Origin: Ancylothrix sp036704045
GTDB lineage: Bacteria > Cyanobacteriota > Cyanobacteriia > Cyanobacteriales > Oscillatoriaceae
Assembly (NCBI GenBank): GCA_036704045.1
Contig: DATNQM010000042.1
Coordinates: forward strand, 124,001 to 188,000
Direction of reading: 5' to 3'
DNA length: 64,000 bases
Under the pieces are notes generated by a model. That model was not told where the DNA came from. It was given only the letters and a program-made list of their open reading frames with translations, and did not search any database. The stretch's first letter is position 1, and each line of letters begins with the position of its first letter. Shown here one piece after another: positions 37,426-46,130 of the stretch. The position numbers and the translations under genes were made by a program.

Positions 37426-38304
37426 ATGTTAATTCCCTTGGGGTTTGAGCCACAATCAATTGTTACGTCCCTCGGCAGAATGGTTTATTACACCGGCACC
37501 CAAGAATTTTGGGGAACATCTCAAACACAAAGCTTAGTATTTTTTCATGGGTTTGGGGGCGGTTCTTCTGCCTATGAATGGTCAAAAGTTTACCCGGCTT
37601 TTGCGGCAGATTACCGAATTTTGGCCCCAGATTTAATTGGTTGGGGACGTTCTGAACATCCCGCCAAAAATTATCAACCAGAGGATTATATCACAACTTT
37701 GATCGAATTTATCGAAAAAACTTGTAAGGAGCCGGTGGCGGTTATTGCCTCATCTTTGACGGCTGCTTTAACAATTCGGGCAGCGATTAACCGGCCTGAA
37801 TTGTTTAAATGTTTGATTTTAACAACACCCGCAGGGTTATCAGATTTTGGGCAAGATTATAATAGTAGTTTCTTTGCCCAAGTGATTAAAACACCGATTT
37901 TAGATAAATTTATTTATAGTGCCGGTGTGGCGACTGGTGGCGGAATACAAAGTTTTTTAGAAACCAGACAATTTGCTAATCCTGACAGAGTTTATCAAGA
38001 AATAGTAGAGGCTTATTTAGATTCGGCAACGCAGCCAAATGCTGAATATGCGGCTCTTTCTTTTGTCAGGGGAGATTTGTGTTTTGATTTGTCTTTATAT
38101 GTTCCTCAGTTAACTATTCCAACGGCAATTATTTGGGGAGAAAATTCAGAATTTACCAGTCCAGAAACGGGGAAACGTTTGGCAAGTTTAAACCCACAAG
38201 TTATTTCCTATTTTCAAGAATTACCCAATGTAGGACTAACTACTCAATTAGAATTACCGGGAATTACGGCCGGTTTAATTCGCCGTTTTTTACAGTTACT
38301 TTAA
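37426..38304 (+). CDS. Alpha/beta-fold hydrolase-like protein, probably atypical active site
   Basis: A 292-residue alpha/beta hydrolase from ATG 37426 (GAGGT five bases upstream; the GTG at 37414 is less likely). The fold is shown by LVFFHGFGGGSSAYEW (oxyanion region), YRILAPDLIGWGRSEHP and TIPTAIIWGENSEF (acid loop). The nucleophile elbow reads VIASSLTAAL rather than G-x-S-x-G, and where the catalytic His normally sits (GHLPQLE in relatives) this protein has GLTTQLELPG, so the triad appears incomplete. It may be a non-hydrolytic member or use another residue. No signal peptide. The 169-base gap to the next gene argues against a tight operon. Confidence 0.8.
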   Translation: MLIPLGFEPQSIVTSLGRMVYYTGTQEFWGTSQTQSLVFFHGFGGGSSAYEWSKVYPAFAADYRILAPDLIGWGRSEHPAKNYQPEDYITTLIEFIEKTCKEPVAVIASSLTAALTIRAAINRPELFKCLILTTPAGLSDFGQDYNSSFFAQVIKTPILDKFIYSAGVATGGGIQSFLETRQFANPDRVYQEIVEAYLDSATQPNAEYAALSFVRGDLCFDLSLYVPQLTIPTAIIWGENSEFTSPETGKRLASLNPQVISYFQELPNVGLTTQLELPGITAGLIRRFLQLL

Positions 38305-38472
38305 ATTTGTTTTTTCGGGAAAAGGGGAAGACAAATAGCTTAAAAAATCGGTTATAAAAGTAACTTCGGGCATCATTTACTCCTACAAAATTTATCCTAT
38401 GGTATTTGTAGGGGTAAGCCCCCGTTTTCACTTTGTCAGCCCAACTAATAACAAAATCCTAGGAGAATAGAG

Positions 38473-39138
38473 ATGTGTTTTTCTGCACCGGCTAGTTTTA
38501 CAGCAAGTTTTATACTTGCAGCAGTAGGAACGCTAACTTTAACAAAAACTTCGAGTAAGGAAAAACTATTATTAGCTAGTTTTCCTTTGTTATTTGCCAC
38601 TCAGCAGTTTTGTGAAGGAATGGTTTGGCTAACAGTTGGGAATAATAATTTAAAATCTATCAATCTTATTTTTACCAACTTTTATTTAATGTTTGCAGTG
38701 GGAGTGTGGCTATTATTTTGTCCTTTAGCAGTTTATTTCCTTGAAAAAAATCCCCAACTAAAAAAACTAATTTTAGGGATAGCTTTAATTGGGTTATGCC
38801 AAGGGCTTTATTTATTTGGTTCAGTAATCCTAAATGATGTTAATACAAGGGCTTTTGCTGGGCATATATTTTATGATTTGAATTTTATTCCGTTTTATAA
38901 AGCGCATCAGTATTTATATTTGCTGATAACTTGTCTACCATTTTTGATAGCAAGCCATAGACTGTTAAAAGTTTTAGCTGTTTTGGGTGTTATTTCCTTT
39001 GCAGTGGCGCAATTATTTTATCAGATTACTTTTGTTTCGGTGTGGTGTTTTTTTGCGGCGGTTATCAGTGCCTTTGTGTATTTGATTATTGCAGACTTTA
39101 AGAATAACTCGGAACCCCTTTCAGGAAAAGCGGTATAA
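38473..39138 (+). CDS. DUF6629-family integral membrane protein
   Basis: The 221-residue protein begins MCFSAPASFTASFILAA, the hallmark opening of the DUF6629 family, and has about seven transmembrane helices. Conserved polar residues inside the membrane include QQFCEGMVW near residue 45 and YKAHQYLYLL near residue 140. AGGAGA precedes the ATG by seven bases. No function is established for the family. It is followed after 111 bases by htpX on the same strand. Confidence 0.8.
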   Translation: MCFSAPASFTASFILAAVGTLTLTKTSSKEKLLLASFPLLFATQQFCEGMVWLTVGNNNLKSINLIFTNFYLMFAVGVWLLFCPLAVYFLEKNPQLKKLILGIALIGLCQGLYLFGSVILNDVNTRAFAGHIFYDLNFIPFYKAHQYLYLLITCLPFLIASHRLLKVLAVLGVISFAVAQLFYQITFVSVWCFFAAVISAFVYLIIADFKNNSEPLSGKAV

Positions 39139-39249
39139 AAAGTGTTAATAATTTAGGTGAGCAAAACCGTACAGGCGAAGTTTAGTTTTCTGGTCAAAGA
39201 AGAGGAAAAACAGTCGTTACAATAAAAAAAAGTATCACGAGAAAAGATT

Positions 39250-40119
39250 ATGAATCATTTTAAAACAGTTGCGTTGTTAGGATTACTCAGTGGCTTGCTG
39301 ATTAGCGTTTGTTATTGGGTAATTGGTGGAACCGGCGGCGCCATTATTGGCGTTATTTTAGCGGCGGTGACTAATTTAGGTTCTTGGTATTATTCCGATA
39401 AAATTGCTTTGGCGGCTTATGGTGCACAGCCGGTGAGTATAGAACAAGCCCCTGGGTTATATAATATGGTGCGCCGGCTAACAGAAAGGGCCGGTTTACC
39501 CATGCCTGGGGTTTATATTGTTCCTTCTCAAAATGCCAATGCTTTTGCCACCGGAAGAGATCCCGAACACGCGGCGGTAGCTGTGACAGAAGGCATTTTA
39601 AATATTTTGCCAGATGAGGAACTTGAGGCAGTTATTGCTCACGAATTAAGCCATATTTATAACCGGGATACGCTAACTCAAGCGGTGGCTGCGACGGTTG
39701 CCGGTGCGATTTCGTTTTTGGCGCAAATGGCGAGTTATAGTATGTGGTTTATGGGGGGTTCGCGGGATGAGAGAAATGGCCCGAATCCGATAGCATTATT
39801 GTTAACGGTGATTTTGGCGCCGGTGGCGGCGTCGGTGATACAGTTGGCGATTTCGAGGACGCGGGAGTTTGAAGCGGATGCCGGTGCTGCTAAACTAACA
39901 GGAAATCCTCGTGCTTTGGCTCGTGCTTTACAACGTTTGGATGCGAATGCAAGACAAATTCCGATGGAGGGTAATCCGGCGTTTGAACCGCTTTTAATTA
40001 TGAATGGGTTTTCTGGTGGTCAAATGTTGGCCGGTTTGTTTTCCACTCATCCTTCTACTGAGGCGCGAATTGAGAATTTGTTACGGTTAGAGAAGGAATT
40101 GACGGGGGGTAGGGTTTAG
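39250..40119 (+). CDS. htpX: Zinc metalloprotease HtpX
   Basis: A 289-residue M48-family membrane protease. Two N-terminal helices (about 5-45) precede the HExxH zinc site at His131-His135 (AVIAHELSHIYNRD), with the third ligand Glu in SRTREFEADAGAAKLTG and two further hydrophobic helices (about 145-200). HtpX degrades damaged membrane proteins from the cytosolic side. The length and the order of motifs match canonical HtpX. A strong terminator follows at 40170, before the CRISPR-like repeats, so transcription probably ends there. Confidence 0.92.
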   Translation: MNHFKTVALLGLLSGLLISVCYWVIGGTGGAIIGVILAAVTNLGSWYYSDKIALAAYGAQPVSIEQAPGLYNMVRRLTERAGLPMPGVYIVPSQNANAFATGRDPEHAAVAVTEGILNILPDEELEAVIAHELSHIYNRDTLTQAVAATVAGAISFLAQMASYSMWFMGGSRDERNGPNPIALLLTVILAPVAASVIQLAISRTREFEADAGAAKLTGNPRALARALQRLDANARQIPMEGNPAFEPLLIMNGFSGGQMLAGLFSTHPSTEARIENLLRLEKELTGGRV

Positions 40120-40169
40120 GTTTGGAGATTTTGGTAATCAATTGATTGCCAAAATTTAGGGTTGCCGGT

Positions 40170-40194
40170 GGGGTGGTAAAACACCCCTGTTTTT
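40170..40194 (+). terminator. Terminator of htpX
   Basis: GGGGTG (40170-40175) pairs with CACCCC (40182-40187) across GTAAAA and is followed by TGTTTTTAT. A second, longer palindrome, ATTTTGG...CCAAAAT at 40128-40155, lies immediately upstream and could act as an additional hairpin. Confidence 0.85.
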
Positions 40195-40207
40195 ATAATA
40201 GATTGCT

Positions 40208-40659
40208 AACTCCCCACTCTGTGGGGAAATTAATTGAATGGAAAGAGGGATATCAAATTACAGGAGACTTATGCTTTTTACCACAGAAACCGCCGTTTAC
40301 ATCTACCAGCAATTGGCCCAAGGTGAAGCACCTCTAGGTTATCGGATGTTTAGCCCAGAGCAGAACGATTTATTTTTGGAGTTGTCGGCTCATCTCCGCC
40401 GCACCTTGGGCGACAAATATGATAAATCACCCAAATTAGAAGCTGAGATTGATAAATTCTTGAAAGCCCGGAGCTAAACTCCGCACTCTGTGGGGAAATT
40501 AATTGAATGGAAACTTGGAGTAGCTGGAGCTTCCACTGGATTAGCTCCCCACTCTGTGGGGAAATTAATTGAATGGAAACCAAGGAATAAGTTTCTCCCT
40601 TTTCTTTTCAAATAAGTGAAGAACTCCGCACTCTGTGGGGAAATTAATTGAATGGAAAC
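40208..40659 (+). CRISPR. Short orphan CRISPR-like array, four repeats, one gap occupied by a gene
   Basis: Four copies of a 38-nt repeat lie at 40208-40245, 40477-40514, 40543-40580 and 40622-40659. Each contains the hairpin CCSCAC-TCT-GTGGGG, an AAATTAATTG core and the 3' handle GAATGGAAAC, typical of cyanobacterial type I-D/III repeats. Copies 2 and 4 have CCGCAC instead of CCCCAC, copy 3 starts AGCT, and copy 1 ends in G instead of C. The gaps are 231 nt (holding the gene at 40271-40477), 28 nt and 41 nt, irregular for a normal array. No cas gene occurs in the window. It could be an array remnant or an isolated repeat cluster served by Cas proteins elsewhere. Confidence 0.7.
40271..40477 (+). 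CDS. Small 68-residue protein encoded between CRISPR-like repeats
   Basis: The ATG at 40271 is preceded by CAGGAGACTT, a good ribosome-binding site; the frame also extends back to an ATG inside repeat 1 (40238), which is less likely. The product MLFTTETAVYIYQQLAQGEA... is soluble and helical, with a hydrophobic N-terminal helix, GYRMFSPEQNDLFLEL and a charged C-terminal helix ending FLKARS. The stop codon TAA ends on the first base of repeat 2, so the gene fits exactly between two repeats. RCCGGY is absent, but the gene is too short to judge. No family was recognised. Real coding status is supported by the start signal and sensible composition only. Confidence 0.6.
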   Translation: MLFTTETAVYIYQQLAQGEAPLGYRMFSPEQNDLFLELSAHLRRTLGDKYDKSPKLEAEIDKFLKARS

Positions 40660-40753
40660 ACTCACCGGTTTGTTGGACAATCTGCACTTGACCGTTAAAT
40701 GTAGAACTCTCCCCTAAGTTATAATGTAATTTTTAAATATTAAAGAAAGGAAA

Positions 40754-41995
40754 ATGAAGAATTGGGATTTTGCACCACCACCGGCCTCCGAATTAGGCGA
40801 CCACGATGTACCCCTGGATGGGTATTATTTAAAAGGCAAAAAAATTGCTCTTTTAATTTGTGGGGGAATTGCTGCTATCAAAGCACCAATGATTGCTCGC
40901 GCTTTGCGAAAATACGGCGCAGATGTGGTGGCTTTTACATCAAAAGAAGCATTACGTTATACCACCATTGATGCCCTCGAATGGAGTACCACAAATCGCG
41001 TTATTACAAAATTGACCGCAGCGGCGGAACATCTCAGCGATAGTGCGCCTTTTGATGCCTATCTAGTTGCACCGGCTACCTATAATACTATCAATAAAAT
41101 GGCCTTGGGAATTGCCGACAGTGTAATTACATCTGCCCTTGGTTCGGCAATTGGCAGAATGGAAAAAGGCAAAACAAAAATATTAGTTGTCCCGACAATG
41201 CACGGTAGTTTACACAATTCTATTTTGACTGATTCTTTGAAGAAATTAGACAAAATGGGTGTAATAATTGTGCCGCCTCGACAAGATTATGGTAAAGATA
41301 ATATTCCTTCGGAAATTGAAATTGTCGCTGAAGTTTCTCGCGCTGTCAGTGATTCTAAATTAAAAAATGTGCCGGTTTTGGTAACAGGTGGGCCGACGCC
41401 GGTTAAAATTGACAGCGTACGAGTTATGACAAATATTTTCACCGGCCAATTAGGAATAAATATCGCCTCTGAACTTTATTTTAGAGGTGCAGATGTCACC
41501 TTAATTCACGGCTATAGTGGTTATCAACCTCCATCCTATTTACCTCATAAAATTGCCCTCAATTATGATGAATATTTAGCAAAAGTGATGGCAGAATTAA
41601 GCCAAAAATCTTATCAGTTTGGCATATTTACCGCAGCAGTAGCAGACTATAAACCTGAAAATGTTTTGTCGGGTAAAACTCCAAGTGGAGGAGTTTTAAA
41701 GCAACTTAATTTAACTTCTACTTTAAAAGTAATTGAGGAAGTAAGGGCAAAATTTACTGAGTTATTTATGATAACTTTTAAATATCAAGAAGGAATAAGT
41801 CATGAAGAATTGATGGAAATTGCCCAAACAAGATTAGAACGATATAATGCAGTGGTGGCAAATCGGGGCGAAGAAAAAGGGCCGAATGGTGAGCAGATTG
41901 TTTATTTGGTGACAGGAAATAATGAAGTAATTAGCTGGATGGGGAAAAAAGAAATTGCCAGGGGCTTGGTTAGTTATATGGAGGGGGTTTTTTAG
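40754..41995 (+). CDS. CoaBC-like flavoprotein (phosphopantothenoylcysteine decarboxylase/ligase family, divergent)
   Basis: The 413-residue protein has an N-terminal HFCD flavoprotein domain (about 30-195: LLICGGIAAIKAPMIARAL, FDAYLVAPATYNTINKMALG, with the putative catalytic His in AAEHLSD) and a C-terminal DFP ligase-like domain (about 205-400: PVLVTGGPTPVKIDSVRVMTN, FTAAVADYKPE). Canonical CoaBC decarboxylates phosphopantothenoylcysteine and ligates cysteine in coenzyme A synthesis. Here the PAMN active-site motif is PTMHGS and the Lys-rich KLKK-type ligase motif is altered (GGVLKQLNL), so this may be a functionally distinct paralogue. AAGGAAA precedes the ATG. It follows the CRISPR-like repeats by about 95 bases. 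Confidence 0.72.
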   Translation: MKNWDFAPPPASELGDHDVPLDGYYLKGKKIALLICGGIAAIKAPMIARALRKYGADVVAFTSKEALRYTTIDALEWSTTNRVITKLTAAAEHLSDSAPFDAYLVAPATYNTINKMALGIADSVITSALGSAIGRMEKGKTKILVVPTMHGSLHNSILTDSLKKLDKMGVIIVPPRQDYGKDNIPSEIEIVAEVSRAVSDSKLKNVPVLVTGGPTPVKIDSVRVMTNIFTGQLGINIASELYFRGADVTLIHGYSGYQPPSYLPHKIALNYDEYLAKVMAELSQKSYQFGIFTAAVADYKPENVLSGKTPSGGVLKQLNLTSTLKVIEEVRAKFTELFMITFKYQEGISHEELMEIAQTRLERYNAVVANRGEEKGPNGEQIVYLVTGNNEVISWMGKKEIARGLVSYMEGVF

Positions 41996-42004
41996 TGGGG
42001 ATAG

Positions 42005-42060
42005 AGGTTTTTTTCACACAGAGGAAACAGAGGGAGGCACAGAGGTCACAGAGGGTTTTT
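42005..42060 (+). repeat. Dispersed intergenic repeat, copy B (CACAGAGG type)
   Basis: After a short T-tract it reads CACACAGAGG, AAACAGAGG, GAGGCACAGAGG, TCACAGAGGG and a second T-tract. It has the same spaced GAGG design as the copies at 15603 and 62843 but lacks their GTATTTGGG end. Confidence 0.7.
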
Positions 42061-42137
42061 ATAAATTTTTAATTAGAATTTAATATTGATTTTTTAAGAA
42101 TTGATTTAGCTGCGTCAAAAAATACTTTTAGAAAAAA

Positions 42138-42977
42138 ATGAAATCTCTGAAAATTTACTTTATTATAGTAGGAATGCTAACTTTAGGCTGCACACCTCCA
42201 CTTCAAACAACTACTCAAAAACTAATAGAAACAAAAGAATGCACTGGCTGCGATTTGCGAGAAGCTAAATTAAATTACTCCCAACTTGCCGGTGCAAACC
42301 TGAACCGCGCAGACTTGGCAAATGCTGAAATGTCAAATACAAATCTTGCCGGTGCTCAACTAAAAAGTGCTGATTTGTTTAACGCTAATCTTAGTAATGC
42401 TAACCTCGAAAGTGCTTTATTAACTAATGCTTTTTTAACCGGAACTAACCTCAGTGCAGTAAATTTAAAACAGGCTAATCTTGAAGAAGCAAGTTTAAGG
42501 TCTGCAAATTTAGAAAATGCTATTCTAGTTGGTGCTCAGTTGGGTTATGCTAATTTAAGTAATTCTCAGTTAAATTCAGCGGATTTGAGTAATGCTGCAT
42601 TGAGTAATGCCATTTTAAATAATGCTAATCTTAGTAAAGCTAATCTTAAAAACGCAACTTTAACAGATTCAATTTTACGTCAAGCAGATTTAACTGAGGC
42701 TAATTTAGAAGCGGTATTTCTGGAAAATGCTAACCTGATGAGAGCAAATCTCGAAAGTGCTAACCTCAGTACAACAAATCTCCGCTATGCCAACTTAGTA
42801 GAAGCGAACCTGAAAAAAGCTAATCTTCGTGGTGCCGATCTCAGCAACGCTAACTTGACCGGCGCAAATCTCGAAGAAGCTGATTTAACCGATGCAACGC
42901 TTACCGGCACAATCTTACCACCCTCCGCATCCGCAGCCCCAGACGAAAACGACAGCGAATATATAGACAACCTGTGA
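42138..42977 (+). CDS. Pentapeptide-repeat lipoprotein
   Basis: The 279-residue protein has a hydrophobic N-terminus followed by LTLGC, a plausible though non-ideal lipobox, so it may be an exported lipoprotein. From about residue 40 to 265 it consists almost entirely of A(N/D)LXX pentapeptides (ANLNRADLANAEMSNTNLAG and onward), which fold as a right-handed quadrilateral beta-helix. Two further Cys occur before the repeats (ECTGCDL). Such proteins are very common in cyanobacteria and mostly of unknown function. The tail after the repeats is short and acidic. No close gene neighbour shares its strand upstream within 140 bases. Confidence 0.85.
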   Translation: MKSLKIYFIIVGMLTLGCTPPLQTTTQKLIETKECTGCDLREAKLNYSQLAGANLNRADLANAEMSNTNLAGAQLKSADLFNANLSNANLESALLTNAFLTGTNLSAVNLKQANLEEASLRSANLENAILVGAQLGYANLSNSQLNSADLSNAALSNAILNNANLSKANLKNATLTDSILRQADLTEANLEAVFLENANLMRANLESANLSTTNLRYANLVEANLKKANLRGADLSNANLTGANLEEADLTDATLTGTILPPSASAAPDENDSEYIDNL

Positions 42978-43214
42978 CCGAAAGCTGAAAACATTTTCCC
43001 CCAATGCTGGATAATGAGAAAGCTTAGAGCCGGTTATTTTGGACAAGCGCTTTTCTGAAGCGGAAAAACCAGGCGTGCAGCGGCGAAGACGTAAAACTGT
43101 AAGGGCTATCTCTCTTTGGTTTTTTGATTACTAACTTCGCAATTATGCAACGCCACAAACCATAACCGTGCTCATTGTCCCCCTTATTGAAGTATAAATC
43201 TTAAATTCCGACCT

Positions 43215-45002
43215 ATGCGTACCCACTATTGCGGCCAACTCCGACCACAACATCTTGGAGAAACAGTCACCCTCTGCGGATGGGTTGACCGCCGCCGCGA
43301 TCATGGGGGCGTGATATTCTTGGATCTGCGTGACCGCACCGGTATTGTGCAAATCGTCAGCGACCCTCAGCGCACCCCCGAATTTTATCATCTAGCCGAA
43401 AAACTCCGTAATGAGTATGTTGTTCAAATCACCGGTCGAGTTTCTCAGCGTCCTGATGATTCTCTTAATCCTAAATTACCGACTGGTGAAATTGAAATTT
43501 ATGCCGATCAAATTGAACTTTTAAATAATGTTAGAAAACAGTTACCTTTTCAAGTTTCTACGGCGGAAACTGAACAAGTCCGCGAAGAGTTGCGCCTGAA
43601 ATATCGGTATCTCGATTTGCGCCGGGAACGGATGATGCGAAACTTACAATTGCGTCACGAAGTGATTAAGGCTATTCGCCGGTTTTTGGAAGATCAACAA
43701 GGTTTTATTGAAGTCGAAACTCCTGTTTTAACTCGATCAACTCCTGAAGGTGCACGGGATTATTTGGTTCCTTCTCGTGTTAATCCGGGTGAGTGGTTTG
43801 CTTTACCACAATCACCTCAACTTTTTAAACAGTTACTCATGGTGTCTGGTTTAGATAGATACTATCAAATTGCTCGCTGTTTTCGTGATGAAGATTTGCG
43901 GGCCGACCGGCAACCTGAATTTACTCAACTTGACATGGAAATGAGTTTCATGTCTCAGGAAGAAATACTGCAATTAAATGAGCAATTGGTTGCACATATT
44001 TTTAAATCTGTCAAGGGTTTAGAAATTCCGCTTCCTTTTCCTCGTTTGACTTATGCTGAAGCGATGGATCGCTATGGCAGTGATAAGCCTGATACCCGGT
44101 TTGGGTTAGAATTGGTTGATGTTTCTGATGTAGTCAAAGATATCGGTTTTAAGGTTTTTTCTGGTGCAATTGCGGCGGGGGGAATTGTTAAAATTTTACC
44201 GATTCCTGAAGGAAATGCAGCGATTTCTAATGTGCGAATTAAACCGGGTGGAGACTTGTTTAATGAAGCTGCAAGTGCCGGTGCAAAAGGTTTAGCTTAT
44301 ATCCGTGTGCGGGATGATGGCGAAATTGATACAATTGGCGCAATTAAGGATAATTTAAGCGAAGAACAAAAGCAGGAAATTTTGAAGCGCACAGGCGCAC
44401 AAGCCGGCCATTTATTATTGTTTGGTGCCGGGCCGGTGGATACTGTAAATAAGACTTTGGATCGTCTAAGGCAAGTAATTGGACGGGAATTGAATTTAAT
44501 TGATCCAGACAAGGTTAATTTGCTGTGGATTACTGATTTTCCGATGTTTGAATGGAATGCTGATGAGAAGCGTTTAGAAGCTTTGCACCATCCGTTTACG
44601 GCACCAAAACCGGAAGATATAGACGATTTGAAAACAGCGAAGGCGCAAGCCTATGATTTGGTTTTGAATGGTTATGAAATTGGCGGCGGTTCTCGACGGA
44701 TTTATCAGCGGGAAGTGCAAGAAAGAGTGTTTGAAACTATTGGGTTATCTACGGAGGAAGCTTATAGTAAATTTGGCTTTTTGCTGGATGCGTTTGAGTA
44801 TGGAACGCCGCCGCATGGTGGAATTGCTTATGGCGTAGACCGGCTGGTGATGTTGTTAGCTGGGGAAGAATCGATTCGGGATGTTATCGCTTTTCCGAAA
44901 ACACAACAAGCGCGTTGCTTGCTAACAAGTGCGCCGGCGGGAGTTGATGCGAAACAGCTGAAAGAGTTGCAGGTTACATCGACTTATAAACCAAAGGCTT
45001 AA
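43215..45002 (+). CDS. aspS: Aspartyl-tRNA synthetase
   Basis: A 595-residue class II synthetase of the bacterial type. The N-terminal OB-fold anticodon-binding domain includes GWVDRRRDHGGVIFLDLRDR. The catalytic domain has motif 1 region RYLDLRRERM, motif 2 FRDEDLRADRQPEFTQLD and motif 3 GIAYGVDRLVMLL, and the bacterial GAD insertion lies at about 290-420. It charges tRNA-Asp (and in many cyanobacteria tRNA-Asn). The stop codon is separated by only three bases from the next gene, an AAA ATPase, so the downstream pair is probably expressed with this essential gene. Confidence 0.97.
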   Translation: MRTHYCGQLRPQHLGETVTLCGWVDRRRDHGGVIFLDLRDRTGIVQIVSDPQRTPEFYHLAEKLRNEYVVQITGRVSQRPDDSLNPKLPTGEIEIYADQIELLNNVRKQLPFQVSTAETEQVREELRLKYRYLDLRRERMMRNLQLRHEVIKAIRRFLEDQQGFIEVETPVLTRSTPEGARDYLVPSRVNPGEWFALPQSPQLFKQLLMVSGLDRYYQIARCFRDEDLRADRQPEFTQLDMEMSFMSQEEILQLNEQLVAHIFKSVKGLEIPLPFPRLTYAEAMDRYGSDKPDTRFGLELVDVSDVVKDIGFKVFSGAIAAGGIVKILPIPEGNAAISNVRIKPGGDLFNEAASAGAKGLAYIRVRDDGEIDTIGAIKDNLSEEQKQEILKRTGAQAGHLLLFGAGPVDTVNKTLDRLRQVIGRELNLIDPDKVNLLWITDFPMFEWNADEKRLEALHHPFTAPKPEDIDDLKTAKAQAYDLVLNGYEIGGGSRRIYQREVQERVFETIGLSTEEAYSKFGFLLDAFEYGTPPHGGIAYGVDRLVMLLAGEESIRDVIAFPKTQQARCLLTSAPAGVDAKQLKELQVTSTYKPKA

Positions 45003-45005
45003 CCT

Positions 45006-46130
45006 ATGAAAAACCTGGAGAATTTGACCATACACCAATTTCGGGGAGTGCGAGATTTAAACTTGCAATCCCTGGGACAGATTAATGTTTTGGTAGGGGA
45101 TAATAATTCAGGTAAAACCAGTGTTTTAGAGGCAATATCCACTTATTGCCGTCCTCTTGATTTGTCAGAATGGCTGAATGCAGCATGGCGGCGCGAGATT
45201 AAATATTCCCGCAAACAAAGATTAGAGGCGCTAAAGTGGTTATTTCCTCAAAATACAGAAAACCGAGTTTATGATAATTATGAAGGGGAAACTTATGTTT
45301 CTGGAAATGGGGATTTTAAAGTAAGAGAATCTAGGGCTTTGTACTCCGAAGTGGAGGCTTTTGAACTATCAGAAAATGTAGAAAATAGTGCCGATGAAGA
45401 AATCGGTATTAGAGAGGGCGATTTTGATAATATCCTACGCGGGGCTCAGATTTATTTAACAGTTCGCTGGGTTGATTTAGCTACAACAGTGAATGATGAA
45501 ATTTCTGAAGAGTTTGAACTGTGGGAAAATGAACGTTTAATTAATCGCCGTAGTCGCGCAGATTTAATGTTGCCGGTGGAGACAGTGACACCTTATTCTC
45601 ATCGAATTGAGCAGTTACAAGTGGGTTTGCTATCAGAAGCAATTTTTCGCCGTTTTAAGCCAGAAGTGATGAAGTTGCTGCAAGGAATGGATAGTGGAAT
45701 TTTAGATTTACAAATTTTATCTCGTCCTGGTAGCCGGCCTAGTCTTTATATTGAGCATGAGGAGTTAGATATTGCACCGCTGAGTGCTTTTGGCGATGGA
45801 GTGCGGCGTTTATTGTTTATTGCTTTAATGCTGGCAAAGGTGCGAAATGGTGTTTTACTTATTGATGAAATTGAAACCGCAATTCATACAGAAGCGCTGA
45901 CTAAATCTTTTTCTTGGATTGTTCAGTGGTGCAAAGAGATGAATGTACAATTATTTGCAACTACCCACAGCCTAGAAGCAGTCGATGCCCTTTTAGATGC
46001 GGCAAAATTAGAGGAAGATTTAGTCTTGTATAGGTTGAAAAAAGGCGAGTCTCAAACAAAAGCCGTTAGGATTGATAAAGATAGACTTCAGCGTTTAAGA
46101 GAAGAATTAGGGCAGGAGGTTAGGGTGTGA
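45006..46130 (+). CDS. OLD-like AAA/ABC-type ATPase, partner of a TOPRIM protein
   Basis: The 374-residue protein belongs to the AAA_15/AAA_21 group of SMC/ABC-like ATPases. Walker A is GDNNSGKTS (31-39), the signature-like segment is LSAFGDGVRRLL (260-270), Walker B is VLLIDEIETAIH (283-294) and the H-loop His is 321 (FATTHSLEA). The insertion between Walker A and signature is acidic and helical, as in OLD-family ATPases. It starts three bases after aspS with only a weak AAAGG as ribosome site, suggesting translational coupling. Its last four bases (GTGA) overlap the start of the TOPRIM gene. An ATPase followed by a separate TOPRIM nuclease resembles split OLD or PARIS-like defence modules; the role here is inferred. 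Confidence 0.85.
   Translation: MKNLENLTIHQFRGVRDLNLQSLGQINVLVGDNNSGKTSVLEAISTYCRPLDLSEWLNAAWRREIKYSRKQRLEALKWLFPQNTENRVYDNYEGETYVSGNGDFKVRESRALYSEVEAFELSENVENSADEEIGIREGDFDNILRGAQIYLTVRWVDLATTVNDEISEEFELWENERLINRRSRADLMLPVETVTPYSHRIEQLQVGLLSEAIFRRFKPEVMKLLQGMDSGILDLQILSRPGSRPSLYIEHEELDIAPLSAFGDGVRRLLFIALMLAKVRNGVLLIDEIETAIHTEALTKSFSWIVQWCKEMNVQLFATTHSLEAVDALLDAAKLEEDLVLYRLKKGESQTKAVRIDKDRLQRLREELGQEVRV

Noticed and set aside
37197..37448. 83-codon frame before the alpha/beta hydrolase
   Set aside because: No start signal, overlaps the beginning of the real gene in another frame, low-quality composition.
40238..40270. Upstream ATG for the small gene inside repeat 1
   Set aside because: The ATG at 40271 has a clear AGGAG at correct spacing; the upstream one has none.
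40350..40680. Minus-strand frames with the recurring peptide SIQLISPQS
   Set aside because: They are translations of the CRISPR-like repeats, not a repeat protein gene.
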